DNA of 64,000 bases from Nocardioides ginsengisegetis (GCF_014138045.1 NZ_JACGXA010000001.1:3891001-3955000), one strand, 5' to 3'; shown: positions 24,792 through 33,775, counted from the stretch's first letter. The notes: generated by a model from the letters alone, not told the origin. Numbers and translations: made by a program.

Positions 24792-26377
24792 TCGTGGCCG
24801 CGCTGCCCACCGAAACGATCCGTGAGCTCGCCGAGGTCAACGGCGTCTGCATACGACCTGTCGTACACGAGGTCACGGACACCGTGACGGGACAGGTGCG
24901 CCTCATCCCCACCGCGTGCGGCGCCACGCTGGCCTCCAAGTGCCCGCCCTGCGCCCGCAAGAACCGCGTCCTCAGGATGCAGCAGTGTCGCGAAGGCTGG
25001 CATCTCGAGAGCGAGCCAGAGAGGGAGCTGGCCGAGACCGAACCTGACCCGGACGACCAGGATGAAGAGGCCGACGAGGACGAGGAAGGTCCCCCGAGCC
25101 GTCGCAGCCGATCAACTCGCCGGCGGCAGGACGCCCCGGACCTGCCACGGCTTCCCGTCGACCAACGCACCGTCGGCACTGCGTTCACCACACCCTCCGG
25201 GAAGACCTACCGACCCTCGATGTTCGTCACGTTCACCCTCCCGTCGTACGGCCCAGTCCGAACCGACGGCACCCCCGTGGATCCCTCGACCTACGACTAT
25301 CGACGGGCGGCACTCGACGCCCTTCACTTCCCGAAGCTCATCGACCGGGTCTGGCAGAACCTGCGGCGGGCAACGGGCTACCAGGTGCAGTACTTCGCCT
25401 CGCTCGAGGCGCAGCGCCGCCTGGCGCCCCACCTGCACACCGCGATCAGGGGCGCGATCCCCCGCGAATTGCTGCGGAAGGTCGCCTCGGCGACGTACCA
25501 CCAGGTGTGGTGGCCCTCGCACGACAACCCGGTCTTCACGGGCGCGGTGCTCCCCGAGTGGGTGGAGGGCCCGGGGTACGTCGACCCCGCCACTGGGCAT
25601 GCGCTGCCCACTTGGGACCAGGCCCTCGACGCGGTCGACGACGACCCGGACGCGGAGCCCGCCCACACCATTCGTCTCGGCAGGCAGCTCGACATCCAGG
25701 GCATCATCGCGAGCGAGGGTGATGCGGATCGGCGGGTCGCCTACCTGACCAAGTACTTGGTGAAGAGCTTCGGCGAAGCGCTCGGCGAGGCCGGCGAGAT
25801 CTCGCGGCGACAGAAGTGGCACCTCGAGCGCCTGCACGCGGAGGTTCGATTCCTCCCGTGCTCACCGCGTTGCCCGAACTGGCTGAGGTTCGGGATCCAG
25901 CCCAAGGACGCCGGCCCGGACATGGCACCCGGCGCTTGCCCGGCGAAGGCCCATGACCGGGAGCATCTCGGCTGCGGGGGCCGCCGGGTGCTGGTCTCGC
26001 GGAAGTGGACCGGGAAGACCCTGAGTGGGCACAAGGCCGACCGTGCGGAGGTCGTTCGTCAGACCCTCCTCGCGGCCGGCGCTGACGTCCCCGAGGTCCA
26101 ACGATTCGCCGCAGACCTCCTACGTCCCGACGGCCGGCCCCGCTACGAGTGGCAGGTCTTCGACCCGCTGCAGTCCTCGGCGCCGATCTACCGCCAGGTC
26201 CTCACGCGCGCGCTTGCGGAGCGGCTCCGCTGGAAGAAGCAGTACGAGGCCGCCAAGGCGCGGGCCAGCCCGGCGAACGGACCTCCCCGTCCTCCCGACA
26301 GCCAGCCGATCTCGTCTGGGGTGGTGCCTGTCAGGGGTGAGCGGAGCGAATCACGAAGTGACACGAAGTGCCCTTGA
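24788..26377 (+). CDS. repSA: RepSA-type replication initiator protein
   Basis: 529 aa initiator of rolling-circle type replication of the excised element. An N-terminal zinc-finger-like region (CGATLASKCPPCARK, QQCREGWH) precedes an acidic linker (65-100) and the HUH endonuclease domain. HLH is at 215-217 (APHLHTAIRG) and the candidate nucleophile is Tyr319 or Tyr323 (YLTKYLVKS). Further Cys/His motifs (CSPRCPNW, HLGCGGR) lie at 355-405. It overlaps the WhiB-like gene by 4 bp. Its final codons and stop are part of a large hairpin (26312-26396). Confidence 0.85.
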   Translation: MIVAALPTETIRELAEVNGVCIRPVVHEVTDTVTGQVRLIPTACGATLASKCPPCARKNRVLRMQQCREGWHLESEPERELAETEPDPDDQDEEADEDEEGPPSRRSRSTRRRQDAPDLPRLPVDQRTVGTAFTTPSGKTYRPSMFVTFTLPSYGPVRTDGTPVDPSTYDYRRAALDALHFPKLIDRVWQNLRRATGYQVQYFASLEAQRRLAPHLHTAIRGAIPRELLRKVASATYHQVWWPSHDNPVFTGAVLPEWVEGPGYVDPATGHALPTWDQALDAVDDDPDAEPAHTIRLGRQLDIQGIIASEGDADRRVAYLTKYLVKSFGEALGEAGEISRRQKWHLERLHAEVRFLPCSPRCPNWLRFGIQPKDAGPDMAPGACPAKAHDREHLGCGGRRVLVSRKWTGKTLSGHKADRAEVVRQTLLAAGADVPEVQRFAADLLRPDGRPRYEWQVFDPLQSSAPIYRQVLTRALAERLRWKKQYEAAKARASPANGPPRPPDSQPISSGVVPVRGERSESRSDTKCP

Positions 26378-26396
26378 CGGGCACCACCCCAGACGA
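26312..26396. repeat. Large hairpin at the rep/xis junction (possible origin, terminator or control site)
   Basis: Left arm 26312-26337 (TCGTCTGGGGTGGTGCC...) pairs with right arm 26371-26396 (...GGCACCACCCCAGACGA): 26 bp with two mismatches, the outer 17 perfect. The 33 nt loop holds two direct copies of CACGAAGTG (26352-26360 and 26362-26370). It spans the rep stop codon and ends 28 bp before the excisionase start. The size exceeds a simple terminator, and a replication or DNA-binding role is possible. Confidence 0.75.
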
Positions 26397-26424
26397 ATCA
26401 TCGACCGTCGGGAGGACGGGGACC

Positions 26425-26706
26425 ATGGAACAGCAGCAACTTTTCAACCTCGGCACAGTCGAGCAACCGGTGGACGGCACGGTCACGGTCCGGCCGAACG
26501 TATGGCTGATGACCTCGGAGGAGCTGCCACCCCTCCTCCTCACGGTGGAGCAGGTGTCCACGCTGCTCGGCATCGGTCGGCACGGCGTCTACGACCTCAT
26601 CCGCCAGGGCGCGATCCGTTCGGTGAAGGTCGGAGCCCTACGGCGCGTCTCGGCTCGAGCCCTGTCCGAGTACGTCAGCACGCTAGAACTGGGCGAGACC
26701 GGATGA
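26425..26706 (+). CDS. xis: Excisionase-family helix-turn-helix protein
   Basis: 93 aa from ATG 26425, with GGAGGACGGGG upstream. The C-terminal 55 residues are a MerR/excisionase-type winged helix (LLTVEQVSTLLGIGRHGVYD, LIRQGAIRSVKVGALRRVSA). It acts with the integrase to excise the element. Its stop overlaps the integrase ATG by 4 bp. The 30 residue N-terminal extension (VTVRPNVWLM) is typical of AICE Xis proteins. Confidence 0.82.
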   Translation: MEQQQLFNLGTVEQPVDGTVTVRPNVWLMTSEELPPLLLTVEQVSTLLGIGRHGVYDLIRQGAIRSVKVGALRRVSARALSEYVSTLELGETG

Positions 26707-27848
26707 GCGGGGCCGCCAAGAAGGCCAACGGCGAAGGCACGGTGTTCCAGCGCCCCAACGGTCGCTGGTCTGGACAGTGCTATGTCACCCAGACCGATGG
26801 CAGGCGGGTCCGCAGGACCGTCACGGGGGCCACGAAGCGCGAGGTCGAGAAGAAGATCTCCGAGCTGATCGAGCGTGAGTCAAGCGGACGGCGCATCGCA
26901 CCCGCCGACCTCACGGTCGAGAGCTACCTCCAGGAGTGGCTCGGCCAGGTCGTGATTCACCGTGTCCGGGCGAACACGTTGGCGGCCTACCGGTTCCAGG
27001 CCGAGCGTTACCTGATCCCGGACCTGGGCAGGAAACGTCTGTCCGCGTTGTCCGCGCGCGACCTCAGGCTCTACTTCGAGTCGATGCGCAGGCGTGACGT
27101 CGGCGCGCGCACGATCGGTTACGTGCACGCCACCCTGCGGGCCGCTCTCGAGGACGCAGTCCGGGAGGAGCTCCTCGACCGGAACGTCGCGAAGCTCGTC
27201 CGGGTCCCCCGGCCGGAGAAGGTCGAGCGCGAGCCGTTGAGCGTCGACGAGGTCAAGACGCTGCTGCGACACAGTCGAGACGACCGCCTGATCGCCCTGA
27301 TCATCGTGCTGGCGCTCCTCGGCCTACGCAGGAGCGAAGCGCTCGGCCTCATGTGGACCGACGTCGATCTCGACGCCGGATGGCTCCAGGTTCGCCGCGG
27401 CCTTCAGCGCATCAACGGCCAGCTGATCTCCATGCCCACCAAGACGGCCCGTTCCCGTCGCACCATCCCGCTTCCCGACGTGATCGTCGAGGCGTTGCTC
27501 AGCCACCGACAGAGGCAGGCGAAGGAACGCGTCGAACTTGCCGAGAAGTGGCCCGACCTCGGCTACGTCTTCACCACTCCGATCGGCACGCCCATCGATC
27601 CCCGAAACTGCACCCGCATCGTGCAGAACGCCTGCCGAGATGCCGGCGTCAGGATCGTCCGGCTGCACGACTTCCGCCACGGGTGCGTCTCGGTTCTCCT
27701 GGCACTCGGCGTCCCACCCCGGACCGCCATGGACATCGCCGGCCACTCGACGATCGAGATGACCATGAATGTCTATGGCCACGTCACGCTCGACGAGAAG
27801 CGCGAGGCTCTGGACCGGCTCGGTGGCCTCTTCGAGGAGGAGAAGTGA
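26703..27848 (+). CDS. int: Tyrosine site-specific integrase of the AICE
   Basis: 381 aa: N-terminal AP2-like arm-binding region (NGEGTVFQRPNGRWSGQ, 1-55), SAM-like core-binding domain (about 70-160) and a catalytic domain. Catalytic residues seen: Arg209 (GLRRSEALG), His322-x-x-Arg325 (HDFRHG), His348 (GHST) and Tyr358 (NVYGHV). The set is complete, so the enzyme is probably active. The gene ends 121 bp from the 3' end of tRNA-Arg, the usual target type. A longer open frame starting within rep was rejected in favour of ATG 26703, which overlaps xis. Confidence 0.9.
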   Translation: MSGAAKKANGEGTVFQRPNGRWSGQCYVTQTDGRRVRRTVTGATKREVEKKISELIERESSGRRIAPADLTVESYLQEWLGQVVIHRVRANTLAAYRFQAERYLIPDLGRKRLSALSARDLRLYFESMRRRDVGARTIGYVHATLRAALEDAVREELLDRNVAKLVRVPRPEKVEREPLSVDEVKTLLRHSRDDRLIALIIVLALLGLRRSEALGLMWTDVDLDAGWLQVRRGLQRINGQLISMPTKTARSRRTIPLPDVIVEALLSHRQRQAKERVELAEKWPDLGYVFTTPIGTPIDPRNCTRIVQNACRDAGVRIVRLHDFRHGCVSVLLALGVPPRTAMDIAGHSTIEMTMNVYGHVTLDEKREALDRLGGLFEEEK

Positions 27849-27928
27849 CCCGGTTGCAGCCGCCTGTTGCAGCACCGGCCCAATCCACCGGCCGGTTCGG
27901 CCTTGCGGCGACGCCCCGAAATGCACAA

Positions 27929-27961
27929 AACCGCAGGTCAGCGCGATGGCTGCCTGCGGTT
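27929..27961 (-). terminator. Terminator downstream of tRNA-Arg
   Basis: On the minus strand AACCGCAGG (27961-27953) and CCTGCGGTT (27937-27929) form a perfect 9 bp stem, followed by TTTG. It lies just past the 3' end of tRNA-Arg and so is now between int and the tRNA gene. It could also be part of the attachment region. Confidence 0.7.
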
Positions 27962-27969
27962 CTGGTTTG

Positions 27970-28042
27970 CGCGCCTGTAGGGATTCGAACCCCAAACCTT
28001 CTGATCCGTAGTCAGATGCTCTATCCGTTGAGCTACAGGCGC
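27970..28042 (-). tRNA. tRNA-Arg (anticodon ACG)
   Basis: 73 nt cloverleaf on the minus strand: acceptor GCGCCTG with its complement, D-arm GCTCAACGGATAGAGC, anticodon arm TCTGA-CTACGGA-TCAGA (anticodon ACG) and T-arm GGGGTTCGAATCCC. CCA is not encoded. Its 3' half faces the AICE integrase, so this is the likely attB. Confidence 0.93.
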
Positions 28043-28210
28043 ATGCCGTCCGGTTGCCCCGACGACTGGTCGAGGATAGCGGACCCGTTGCGCGATGCCG
28101 AAATCAGTACGCCGCTCGCGGGACGTGACGGTGCGCACGGCGCCCGAGCGGGCCCCGTTTCATCCGGATCGGCGATGCGCCCTACCCCGCTGTGACCACG
28201 TGCACAAGGC

Positions 28211-28254
28211 GTTGAACGTTCCAATATGAGGCGCCCCGGACGCGGGAGTACCCT
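28211..28254 (+). promoter_or_regulatory. Upstream box and -10 of first PEPCK gene
   Basis: GTTGAACGTTCCAATA at 28211 is an imperfect dyad (TTGA...TCCAA). TACCCT at 28249 fits a -10 hexamer. The same box and -10 occur upstream of the second PEPCK gene (30298 and 30336) with the identical 38 bp spacing. No good -35 hexamer is present, so the box may bind an activator. Confidence 0.55.
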
Positions 28255-28313
28255 CGCACGACCAGTCGCCGCCAACGTCGCCGCGCGATCTGAACGGCAG
28301 CTCCACTTCACCT

Positions 28314-28332
28314 CCGTCGATACGCTCGACGG
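28314..28332 (+). promoter_or_regulatory. 19 bp dyad in leader of first PEPCK gene
   Basis: CCGTCGA-TACGC-TCGACGG, 7 bp arms and 5 nt spacer, ending 54 bp before ATG 28387. An identical copy lies at 30401-30419. Operator or leader RNA hairpin. Confidence 0.65.
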
Positions 28333-28386
28333 CTCGGTCCGGGCCCGTCAGGGACGCACCGGGAAGCGCGAGAGGGAACGATCACG

Positions 28387-30228
28387 ATGGCAGACGTCGA
28401 GGCGGCACTGGATGCCGCAGGCCTCACCAACCCACGAGTCCGGGATTACGTCCGGCACTATGCGGAGCTGACCGGCGCCGAGCGCGTCGAGGTCGTCACC
28501 GCCGCGGACGACGCACGGCTGATCCAGGAAGCGCTGGACGCCGGCGAGCTGCTCCCGGCCGGCGAGGGTCGCTACTACTCCCGCAGCTACCACAAGGACA
28601 CCGCGCGCTCCGAGGAGCGCACCATCGTCTGCACCAGCAACCCGCAGGACAAGGGCGTCTACAACAACTGGCGCCCCTCCTCGGAGATGAAGCCCCTCCT
28701 GGAGGACCGCATGCGCGGCGCCTCGGCGGGCAAGACGATGTACGTCATTCCCTACCTGATGTCGCCTCCCGGCAACGAGCTGGCGCCCTGGGCAGCCGGC
28801 GTCGAGCTGACCGACACCCGCACCGTCGTGCTGCACATGATCCGCATGTCCCGCGTGGGCGTCGACTTCCTCAACGACCTGGAGGATCCCGACAGCTTCG
28901 TGCGCGCCGTGCACGTCACCGGCGACCTGGAGAACCTCGGCCAGGGCACCCCCGAGGACCAGCGCTACTTCGTGACCGTCGCCGACGAGCGCACGATCCT
29001 GCACTTCGGCTCGTCCTACGGCGGCAACGCGCTGCTCGGCAAGATCGCCCACGGCCTGCGCCAGGCGGCGTACGACGGCTGGACGTCGAAGAAGTTCCTG
29101 GCCGAGCAGTACATGCTCATCGGGATCCACGACAAGGAGACCGGCAAGACCTACCACGTCTGCGGCGGCTTCCCGAGCGCCTCGGGCAAGACGAACCTCG
29201 CGATGATGCTGGCGCCGGACGCCCTCGGCGAGCGCTACCACGTCTCCTTCTACGGCGACGACATCGCGTGGCTGTGGGTCGACGAGACCGACGGCAGGCT
29301 CTACGGCATGAACCCGGAGTACGGCGTCTTCGGCGTCGCGAAGGACACCAACGAGGTGACCAACCCGACCGCACTGCACTCCGTGGACCCGGGCACCGGC
29401 ACGATCTTCACCAACATCGCCTACAACGCCACGACCGGCGAGGTCTGGTGGGAGGGCCGCACCCCCGAGCCGCCGGCCGACGTCGAGGGCTGGCTGGACT
29501 GGATGGGCGCGCCGATCTCGGACCGCAAGGAGGGCGACACCTCGCCCTGGGCCCACCCGAACAGCCGCTTCACCACGACGCTCGACAACGTCCCCAACAT
29601 CGCGCCCGACTACAACGCGGCGAAGGGCGTGCCGATCGACGCGATCATCTTCGGCGGCCGCACCCGCGACCGGGAGCCGCTGATCCGCGCGATCACCGAC
29701 CTGGCCGAGGGCGTCTACGACGGCCTCACCCTGGGCGCCGAGGCGACCGCCGCGGCCGAGGGCGTCGAGGGCCAGCTGCGCTACGACCCCATGTCGAACC
29801 GGCCGTTCATGGCCTACGGCGAGGGCGACTACGCCGCGCACTACCTCAAGATCGTCGGCGCCGCGAAGGAGCAGCCGATCTTCGCCCACGTGAACTGGTT
29901 CCAGCGCGACCCCGAGGACGGCCACTTCCTCTGGCACGGCTACCGCGACAACCTGCGACCGCTGCTGTGGCTGCTGCAGCTCAAGAACGGCGAGGTGAAG
30001 GGGCGCGAGACCCCGGTCGGCATCATCCCCACCGAGGACGAGCTCGTCCTCGACGGCATGGACACGCGGCCCGAGGACCTCGAGCGCATCCTGTCGATCG
30101 ACGTGGACCGCTGGAAGCAGGAGATCGGGTTCCGTGAGGAGCACCTGCGCCAGTTCGACCGGCTGCCGGAGGAGATCTGGGAGGCGCACCGCCGCGTCGC
30201 CGCGGCCCTCGAGGCCGCCGAGGACTGA
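28387..30228 (+). CDS. Phosphoenolpyruvate carboxykinase (GTP) paralogue, divergent
   Basis: 613 aa PEPCK-fold protein; the family interconverts oxaloacetate and PEP in gluconeogenesis. Seen: the substrate loop [11 protein letters not shown], kinase-1 loop [11 protein letters not shown] (260-270), kinase-2 FYGDDIAW and the guanine-binding region [14 protein letters not shown]. In the kinase-1 loop the normally invariant reactive Cys is Ser266. That, and its distance from the canonical copy 250 bp downstream, suggest altered catalysis or regulation. GAGAGGGA precedes ATG 28387. The C-terminus is longer than usual. Confidence 0.82.
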   Translation: MADVEAALDAAGLTNPRVRDYVRHYAELTGAERVEVVTAADDARLIQEALDAGELLPAGEGRYYSRSYHKDTARSEERTIVCTSNPQDKGVYNNWRPSSEMKPLLEDRMRGASAGKTMYVIPYLMSPPGNELAPWAAGVELTDTRTVVLHMIRMSRVGVDFLNDLEDPDSFVRAVHVTGDLENLGQGTPEDQRYFVTVADERTILHFGSSYGGNALLGKIAHGLRQAAYDGWTSKKFLAEQYMLIGIHDKETGKTYHVCGGFPSASGKTNLAMMLAPDALGERYHVSFYGDDIAWLWVDETDGRLYGMNPEYGVFGVAKDTNEVTNPTALHSVDPGTGTIFTNIAYNATTGEVWWEGRTPEPPADVEGWLDWMGAPISDRKEGDTSPWAHPNSRFTTTLDNVPNIAPDYNAAKGVPIDAIIFGGRTRDREPLIRAITDLAEGVYDGLTLGAEATAAAEGVEGQLRYDPMSNRPFMAYGEGDYAAHYLKIVGAAKEQPIFAHVNWFQRDPEDGHFLWHGYRDNLRPLLWLLQLKNGEVKGRETPVGIIPTEDELVLDGMDTRPEDLERILSIDVDRWKQEIGFREEHLRQFDRLPEEIWEAHRRVAAALEAAED

Positions 30229-30297
30229 TCACCACCGCACCACCCGCACCGGCGACGGTGCCGGCTCCCGTCAGGGGCCGGCTCCGTCGCCGGTTGC

Positions 30298-30341
30298 GTT
30301 GATCGATCCAATAGGGGCCGCCGCAGCGCCCGCGATAGCCT
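30298..30341 (+). promoter_or_regulatory. Upstream box and -10 of second PEPCK gene
   Basis: GTTGATCGATCCAATAG at 30298 and TAGCCT at 30336; counterpart of the elements at 28211 and 28249 with the same spacing. It lies in the 250 bp between the two PEPCK genes, so the second gene has its own promoter. Confidence 0.55.
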
Positions 30342-30400
30342 CGCGGCGACCCACCGGGCCGGCAGCGACGCCACCCCGGACCCAGCAACTCCACGACACA

Positions 30401-30419
30401 CCGTCGATACGCTCGACGG
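30401..30419 (+). promoter_or_regulatory. 19 bp dyad in leader of second PEPCK gene
   Basis: CCGTCGATACGCTCGACGG, identical to 28314-28332, 103 bp after the upstream box as in the first copy and ending 59 bp before ATG 30479. Confidence 0.65.
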
Positions 30420-30478
30420 CCGGCGGCGCCTTCCACGCACGGAGGCGACCACCGCGAATGCGCGAGAGGGAACATGGC

Positions 30479-32287
30479 ATGACCGCCGAGACGCAGGCAC
30501 CCACCACCCACCAGGGCATCCTCGACTTCGTCAACGAAGTCGCCGCGATGACCCGCCCCGACTCCATCCACTGGTGCACCGGCTCCGACGAGGAGTGGAC
30601 CGAGCTCACCAACGCCCTCGAGTCCACCGGGACCTTCACCCGGCTGAACCCCTCCATCAAGCCGAACTCCTTCTACGCCGCCTCCGACCCGATCGATGTC
30701 GCACGTGTTGAGGACCGCACGTACATCTGCTCGGTCGACGAGAAGGACTGCGGGCCCACCAACAACTGGATGGACCCCAACGAGATGAAGGCGCTCATGC
30801 GCAAGCTCTACGAGGGCTGCATGCAGGGCCGGACGATGTACGTCATCCCGTTCGTGATGGGCCACCTGGACGCCGAGAAGCCGATGTTCGGCATCGAGAT
30901 CACCGACTCGGCCTACGTCACCGCCTCGATGCGCGTGATGGCCCGGATGGGATCTGCCGTCCTCGCGCGCATGGAGGAGCTGAACGCCGACTTCGTGCCC
31001 GCCCTCCACTCCGTGGGCATGCCCCTGGAACCCGGCCAGGCGGACGTGGCGTGGCCCTGCAGCGACACCAAGTACATCGTGCAGTTCCCCGAGGAGCGCG
31101 CGATCTGGTCCTTCGGCTCCGGCTACGGCGGCAACGCCCTGCTCGGCAAGAAGTGCTACGCCCTGCGCATCGCGAGCGTCATGGCCCGTGACGAGGGCTG
31201 GCTCGCCGAGCACATGCTCATCCTCAAGCTCACCAGCCCGCAGGGCCTCGTGAAGTACATCGCCGCGGCGTTCCCGTCCGCGTGCGGCAAGACCAACCTC
31301 GCCATGCTCCAGCCCACCATCCCGGGCTGGAAGGTCGAGACCCTCGGCGACGACATCGCGTGGATGCGCGTCGGCGAGGACGGCCGCCTGTGGGCGGTCA
31401 ACCCGGAGTTCGGCTTCTTCGGCGTCGCGCCGGGCACGAACTACCACACCAACCCCAACGCGATGAAGACGATCGAGAAGGGCAACTCGGTCTTCACCAA
31501 CGTCGCGCTCACCGAGGACGGCGACGTCTGGTGGGAGGGCCTGGAGAACCCGCCGGCCAAGGCGACCTCCTGGAAGGGCGAGCCCTGGACCCCCGAGTCC
31601 GAGGAGCTCAGCAGCCACGCCAACAGCCGCTACTGCACGCCGATCAAGCAGTGCGACATCCTCGCGGCCGAGTACGACGACCCGCGCGGCGTGCCGATCG
31701 ACGCGATCCTCTTCGGCGGCCGTCGCAAGACGACCGTCCCGCTGGTCTTCGAGGCCCGCGACTGGACCCACGGCACGTTCCTCGGCGCCACGCTCTCCTC
31801 GGAGACCACCGCGGCCGCCGTCGGCGCGGTCGGCGTGGTGCGTCGCGACCCGATGGCGATGCTGCCCTTCATCGGCTACAACGCCGGCGACTACTTCAAC
31901 CACTGGATCACGGTCGGCAAGGAGAACGACGCAGCGAAGCTGCCGAAGATCTTCTACGTCAACTGGTTCCGCCGCGACGACGAGGGCGGCTTCCTGTGGC
32001 CGGGCTTCGGTGAGAACTCCCGCGTCCTGAAGTGGGTCGTGGAGCGCATCGAGGGCCAGGCCGCCGCGGTCGAGACCCCGATCGGCCACGTGCCCGCCCC
32101 GGGCTCGCTCGACACCGAGGGCCTCGACATGTCCGAGGACGCCCTCGCGTCGGCTCTGGCCGTCGACGTCGAGGAGTGGAAGGCCGAGATCCCGCAGATC
32201 CAGGAGTGGTTCGAGAAGTTCGGCGACGACCTCCCGGCCGTGCTCTGGACCGAGCTCGACGGCCTCAAGGCCCGCCTGGGCGCCTGA
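30479..32287 (+). CDS. pckG: Phosphoenolpyruvate carboxykinase (GTP)
   Basis: 602 aa, the canonical actinobacterial enzyme: oxaloacetate + GTP to PEP + GDP + CO2, the entry to gluconeogenesis and part of anaplerosis. Seen: [14 protein letters not shown], the active loop [11 protein letters not shown] with reactive Cys269, TLGDDIAWM (kinase-2), NSRYCTP and [18 protein letters not shown] 30479 is preceded by GAGAGGGA; an upstream in-frame ATG (30458) is less well placed. Followed by a strong terminator. Confidence 0.95.
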   Translation: MTAETQAPTTHQGILDFVNEVAAMTRPDSIHWCTGSDEEWTELTNALESTGTFTRLNPSIKPNSFYAASDPIDVARVEDRTYICSVDEKDCGPTNNWMDPNEMKALMRKLYEGCMQGRTMYVIPFVMGHLDAEKPMFGIEITDSAYVTASMRVMARMGSAVLARMEELNADFVPALHSVGMPLEPGQADVAWPCSDTKYIVQFPEERAIWSFGSGYGGNALLGKKCYALRIASVMARDEGWLAEHMLILKLTSPQGLVKYIAAAFPSACGKTNLAMLQPTIPGWKVETLGDDIAWMRVGEDGRLWAVNPEFGFFGVAPGTNYHTNPNAMKTIEKGNSVFTNVALTEDGDVWWEGLENPPAKATSWKGEPWTPESEELSSHANSRYCTPIKQCDILAAEYDDPRGVPIDAILFGGRRKTTVPLVFEARDWTHGTFLGATLSSETTAAAVGAVGVVRRDPMAMLPFIGYNAGDYFNHWITVGKENDAAKLPKIFYVNWFRRDDEGGFLWPGFGENSRVLKWVVERIEGQAAAVETPIGHVPAPGSLDTEGLDMSEDALASALAVDVEEWKAEIPQIQEWFEKFGDDLPAVLWTELDGLKARLGA

Positions 32288-32318
32288 GCCGACGCCCCCC
32301 GGGGCACCGCAGCACCGA

Positions 32319-32352
32319 CCGAGGCCCCGTCCGTTCGCGGACGGGGCCTCGG
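32319..32352 (+). terminator. Intrinsic terminator after pckG
   Basis: Perfect 15 bp stem CCGAGGCCCCGTCCG / CGGACGGGGCCTCGG with loop TTCG, 31 bp after the pckG stop. No T tract. Confidence 0.85.
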
Positions 32353-32495
32353 CGCGTCTCCCGGCCCATCTCCCGGCGTGTCGGCGGCGTGTCGCGACGC
32401 GGCCGGGATGGTGGGGCAGCCGGTGCCAGCGGGACGCATGTGGAATCATCGGTCGCGGAAGTGGTTCCGGGGGCGTGCAGAAGGGGAAGTTCAGG

Positions 32496-33491
32496 GTGGG
32501 CACCTACGGTCCCGAGGATCGTGCGCTCTTCGAATCCGAGGCCACCTCGCTCTACGAGGAGGTCGCGGAGACGGGTGAGCTCTCTGCGCACGACCCACGC
32601 GTCGTTCCCGACGGGCCGCTGCACGCGGCCTTCCGGCTGCTGGTCGAGCTCGGTCTGCTGAGCACGGGTCAGGTCGCCGACGTCTACGTCCCGGTCGACC
32701 CGACCAGCGTCCAGTCGCGCATCGTGTCGCCGCTGGGCCAGGAGGGCGCCAAGCTCCTGGAGGAGTCCTCGCAGTGGGCGAAGGCCTTCGGGTCCCTGTC
32801 CCATGCGTGGCGACGGGCGCCGCAGAGCATCGAGCGCGGCCCCTTCACCCACATCCGCAACGAGGCGATCGACCCCTTCATCGCCGGCCTCGTGGCCGAG
32901 TGCGAGGAGGAGATCCTCACCGCGCAGCCCCAGACCGGCCGCGACCCGCAGACCCTGGCCCGCGCCGCTCTGCGCGACACGACCGCCCTCGAGCGCGGCG
33001 TCAAGATGCGCACGCTCTACCAGCACAGCGCCCGCCGCTCCGCGGTCACCCACAAGTACGTCGCCGCGGTGACCGAGCGGGGCGCCGAGGTGCGCACCCT
33101 CGACGAGTTCTTCAACCGGATGATCGTCATCGACCGCCGGGTGGCGGTCATCCCCGGCCAGGAGGACCTCCGCGCGGTCATGGCGATCCGGGAGCCCTCG
33201 GTGGTGGCCTACCTGGTCGACATCTTCGAGCGCACCTGGGAGCGGGCCCGCCCGTTCACCAACCGCGAGACCAGCATGATGAAGGACATCGCCGCCGAGC
33301 AGCGGGCGATGACGATCCGGATGCTGATCGAGGGACACGCTGACCCCGCCAGCGCCAAGCGGCTGGGGGTGAGCACCCGCACCTACGCCGGCTACATCGC
33401 CGACCTCAAGGAGGAGTACGAGGCGGAGACCCGCTTCCAGCTCGGCTACACGATGGGCAGCCAGGGGATCTCGGGCAACGAGTCGGGCTGA
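32496..33491 (+). CDS. TrmB/LuxR-like transcriptional regulator
   Basis: 331 aa from GTG 32496 (AGGGG about 10 nt upstream; GTG 32475 is an alternative). The N-terminal winged-helix-like part has HAAFRLLVELGLLSTGQVAD. The middle domain resembles the PLD-like sugar-binding region of TrmB-type regulators (MRTLYQHSARRSAVTHKYVA, EFFNRMIVIDRRVAVIP). The C-terminal LuxR-type HTH has ADPASAKRLGVSTRTYAGYI. Probably cytoplasmic. Its place after pckG makes it a candidate controller of the PEPCK genes, but this is inference. Confidence 0.75.
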   Translation: MGTYGPEDRALFESEATSLYEEVAETGELSAHDPRVVPDGPLHAAFRLLVELGLLSTGQVADVYVPVDPTSVQSRIVSPLGQEGAKLLEESSQWAKAFGSLSHAWRRAPQSIERGPFTHIRNEAIDPFIAGLVAECEEEILTAQPQTGRDPQTLARAALRDTTALERGVKMRTLYQHSARRSAVTHKYVAAVTERGAEVRTLDEFFNRMIVIDRRVAVIPGQEDLRAVMAIREPSVVAYLVDIFERTWERARPFTNRETSMMKDIAAEQRAMTIRMLIEGHADPASAKRLGVSTRTYAGYIADLKEEYEAETRFQLGYTMGSQGISGNESG

Positions 33492-33515
33492 GCCGACACC
33501 TCAAGCCGAAATAAT

Positions 33516-33551
33516 CACGAGGGCAGTGACCGGATGGTCACTGCCCTCGTG
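33516..33551 (+). terminator. Intrinsic terminator after the regulator gene
   Basis: Perfect 15 bp stem CACGAGGGCAGTGAC / GTCACTGCCCTCGTG with loop CGGATG, followed by TGTTT. 24 bp after the stop. Confidence 0.88.
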
Positions 33552-33640
33552 TGTTTGAGACCGGCCGGGGGGGTGGCGCGAGGACCGAACAAGTGGGGGG
33601 TGAGTTGGGTCCCGGTCTCAAAACTGTGGGTGGGGGAAGG

Positions 33641-33775
33641 TCACTTCCCCGTCGAGATGCACCCGCCGCAGCCCCAGCTGGTGTCCATGGCCTGGGCGGG
33701 CGCGGTGATTCCGAGAAGGCCGAGGCTGATGCCGGTAGCGGCGAGTGCAATCGCAACCTTGCGTGCAATGTTCAT
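33641..33775 (-). CDS. Tiny secreted Cys-containing peptide
   Basis: 44 aa. Start ATG 33775 has a strong ribosome-binding site (GGTGGAGGGA, 8 nt upstream). Signal peptide MNIARKVAIALAATGISLGL with a cleavage site after APAQA leaves a mature peptide of about 15 residues, MDTSWGCGGCISTGK, with a CxxC pair. The tiny size, clean signal peptide and good start support a real gene. It could be a secreted signal, a metal- or thiol-active peptide or an RiPP-like precursor; no modification enzyme is adjacent. Confidence 0.7.
   Translation of the reverse strand: MNIARKVAIALAATGISLGLLGITAPAQAMDTSWGCGGCISTGK

Noticed and set aside
30023..32503. Long minus-strand open frame (about 826 codons) opposite the second PEPCK
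   Set aside because: Antisense shadow of a high-GC coding gene; composition is His/Arg/Gly-rich and PEPCK motifs are clear on the plus strand.
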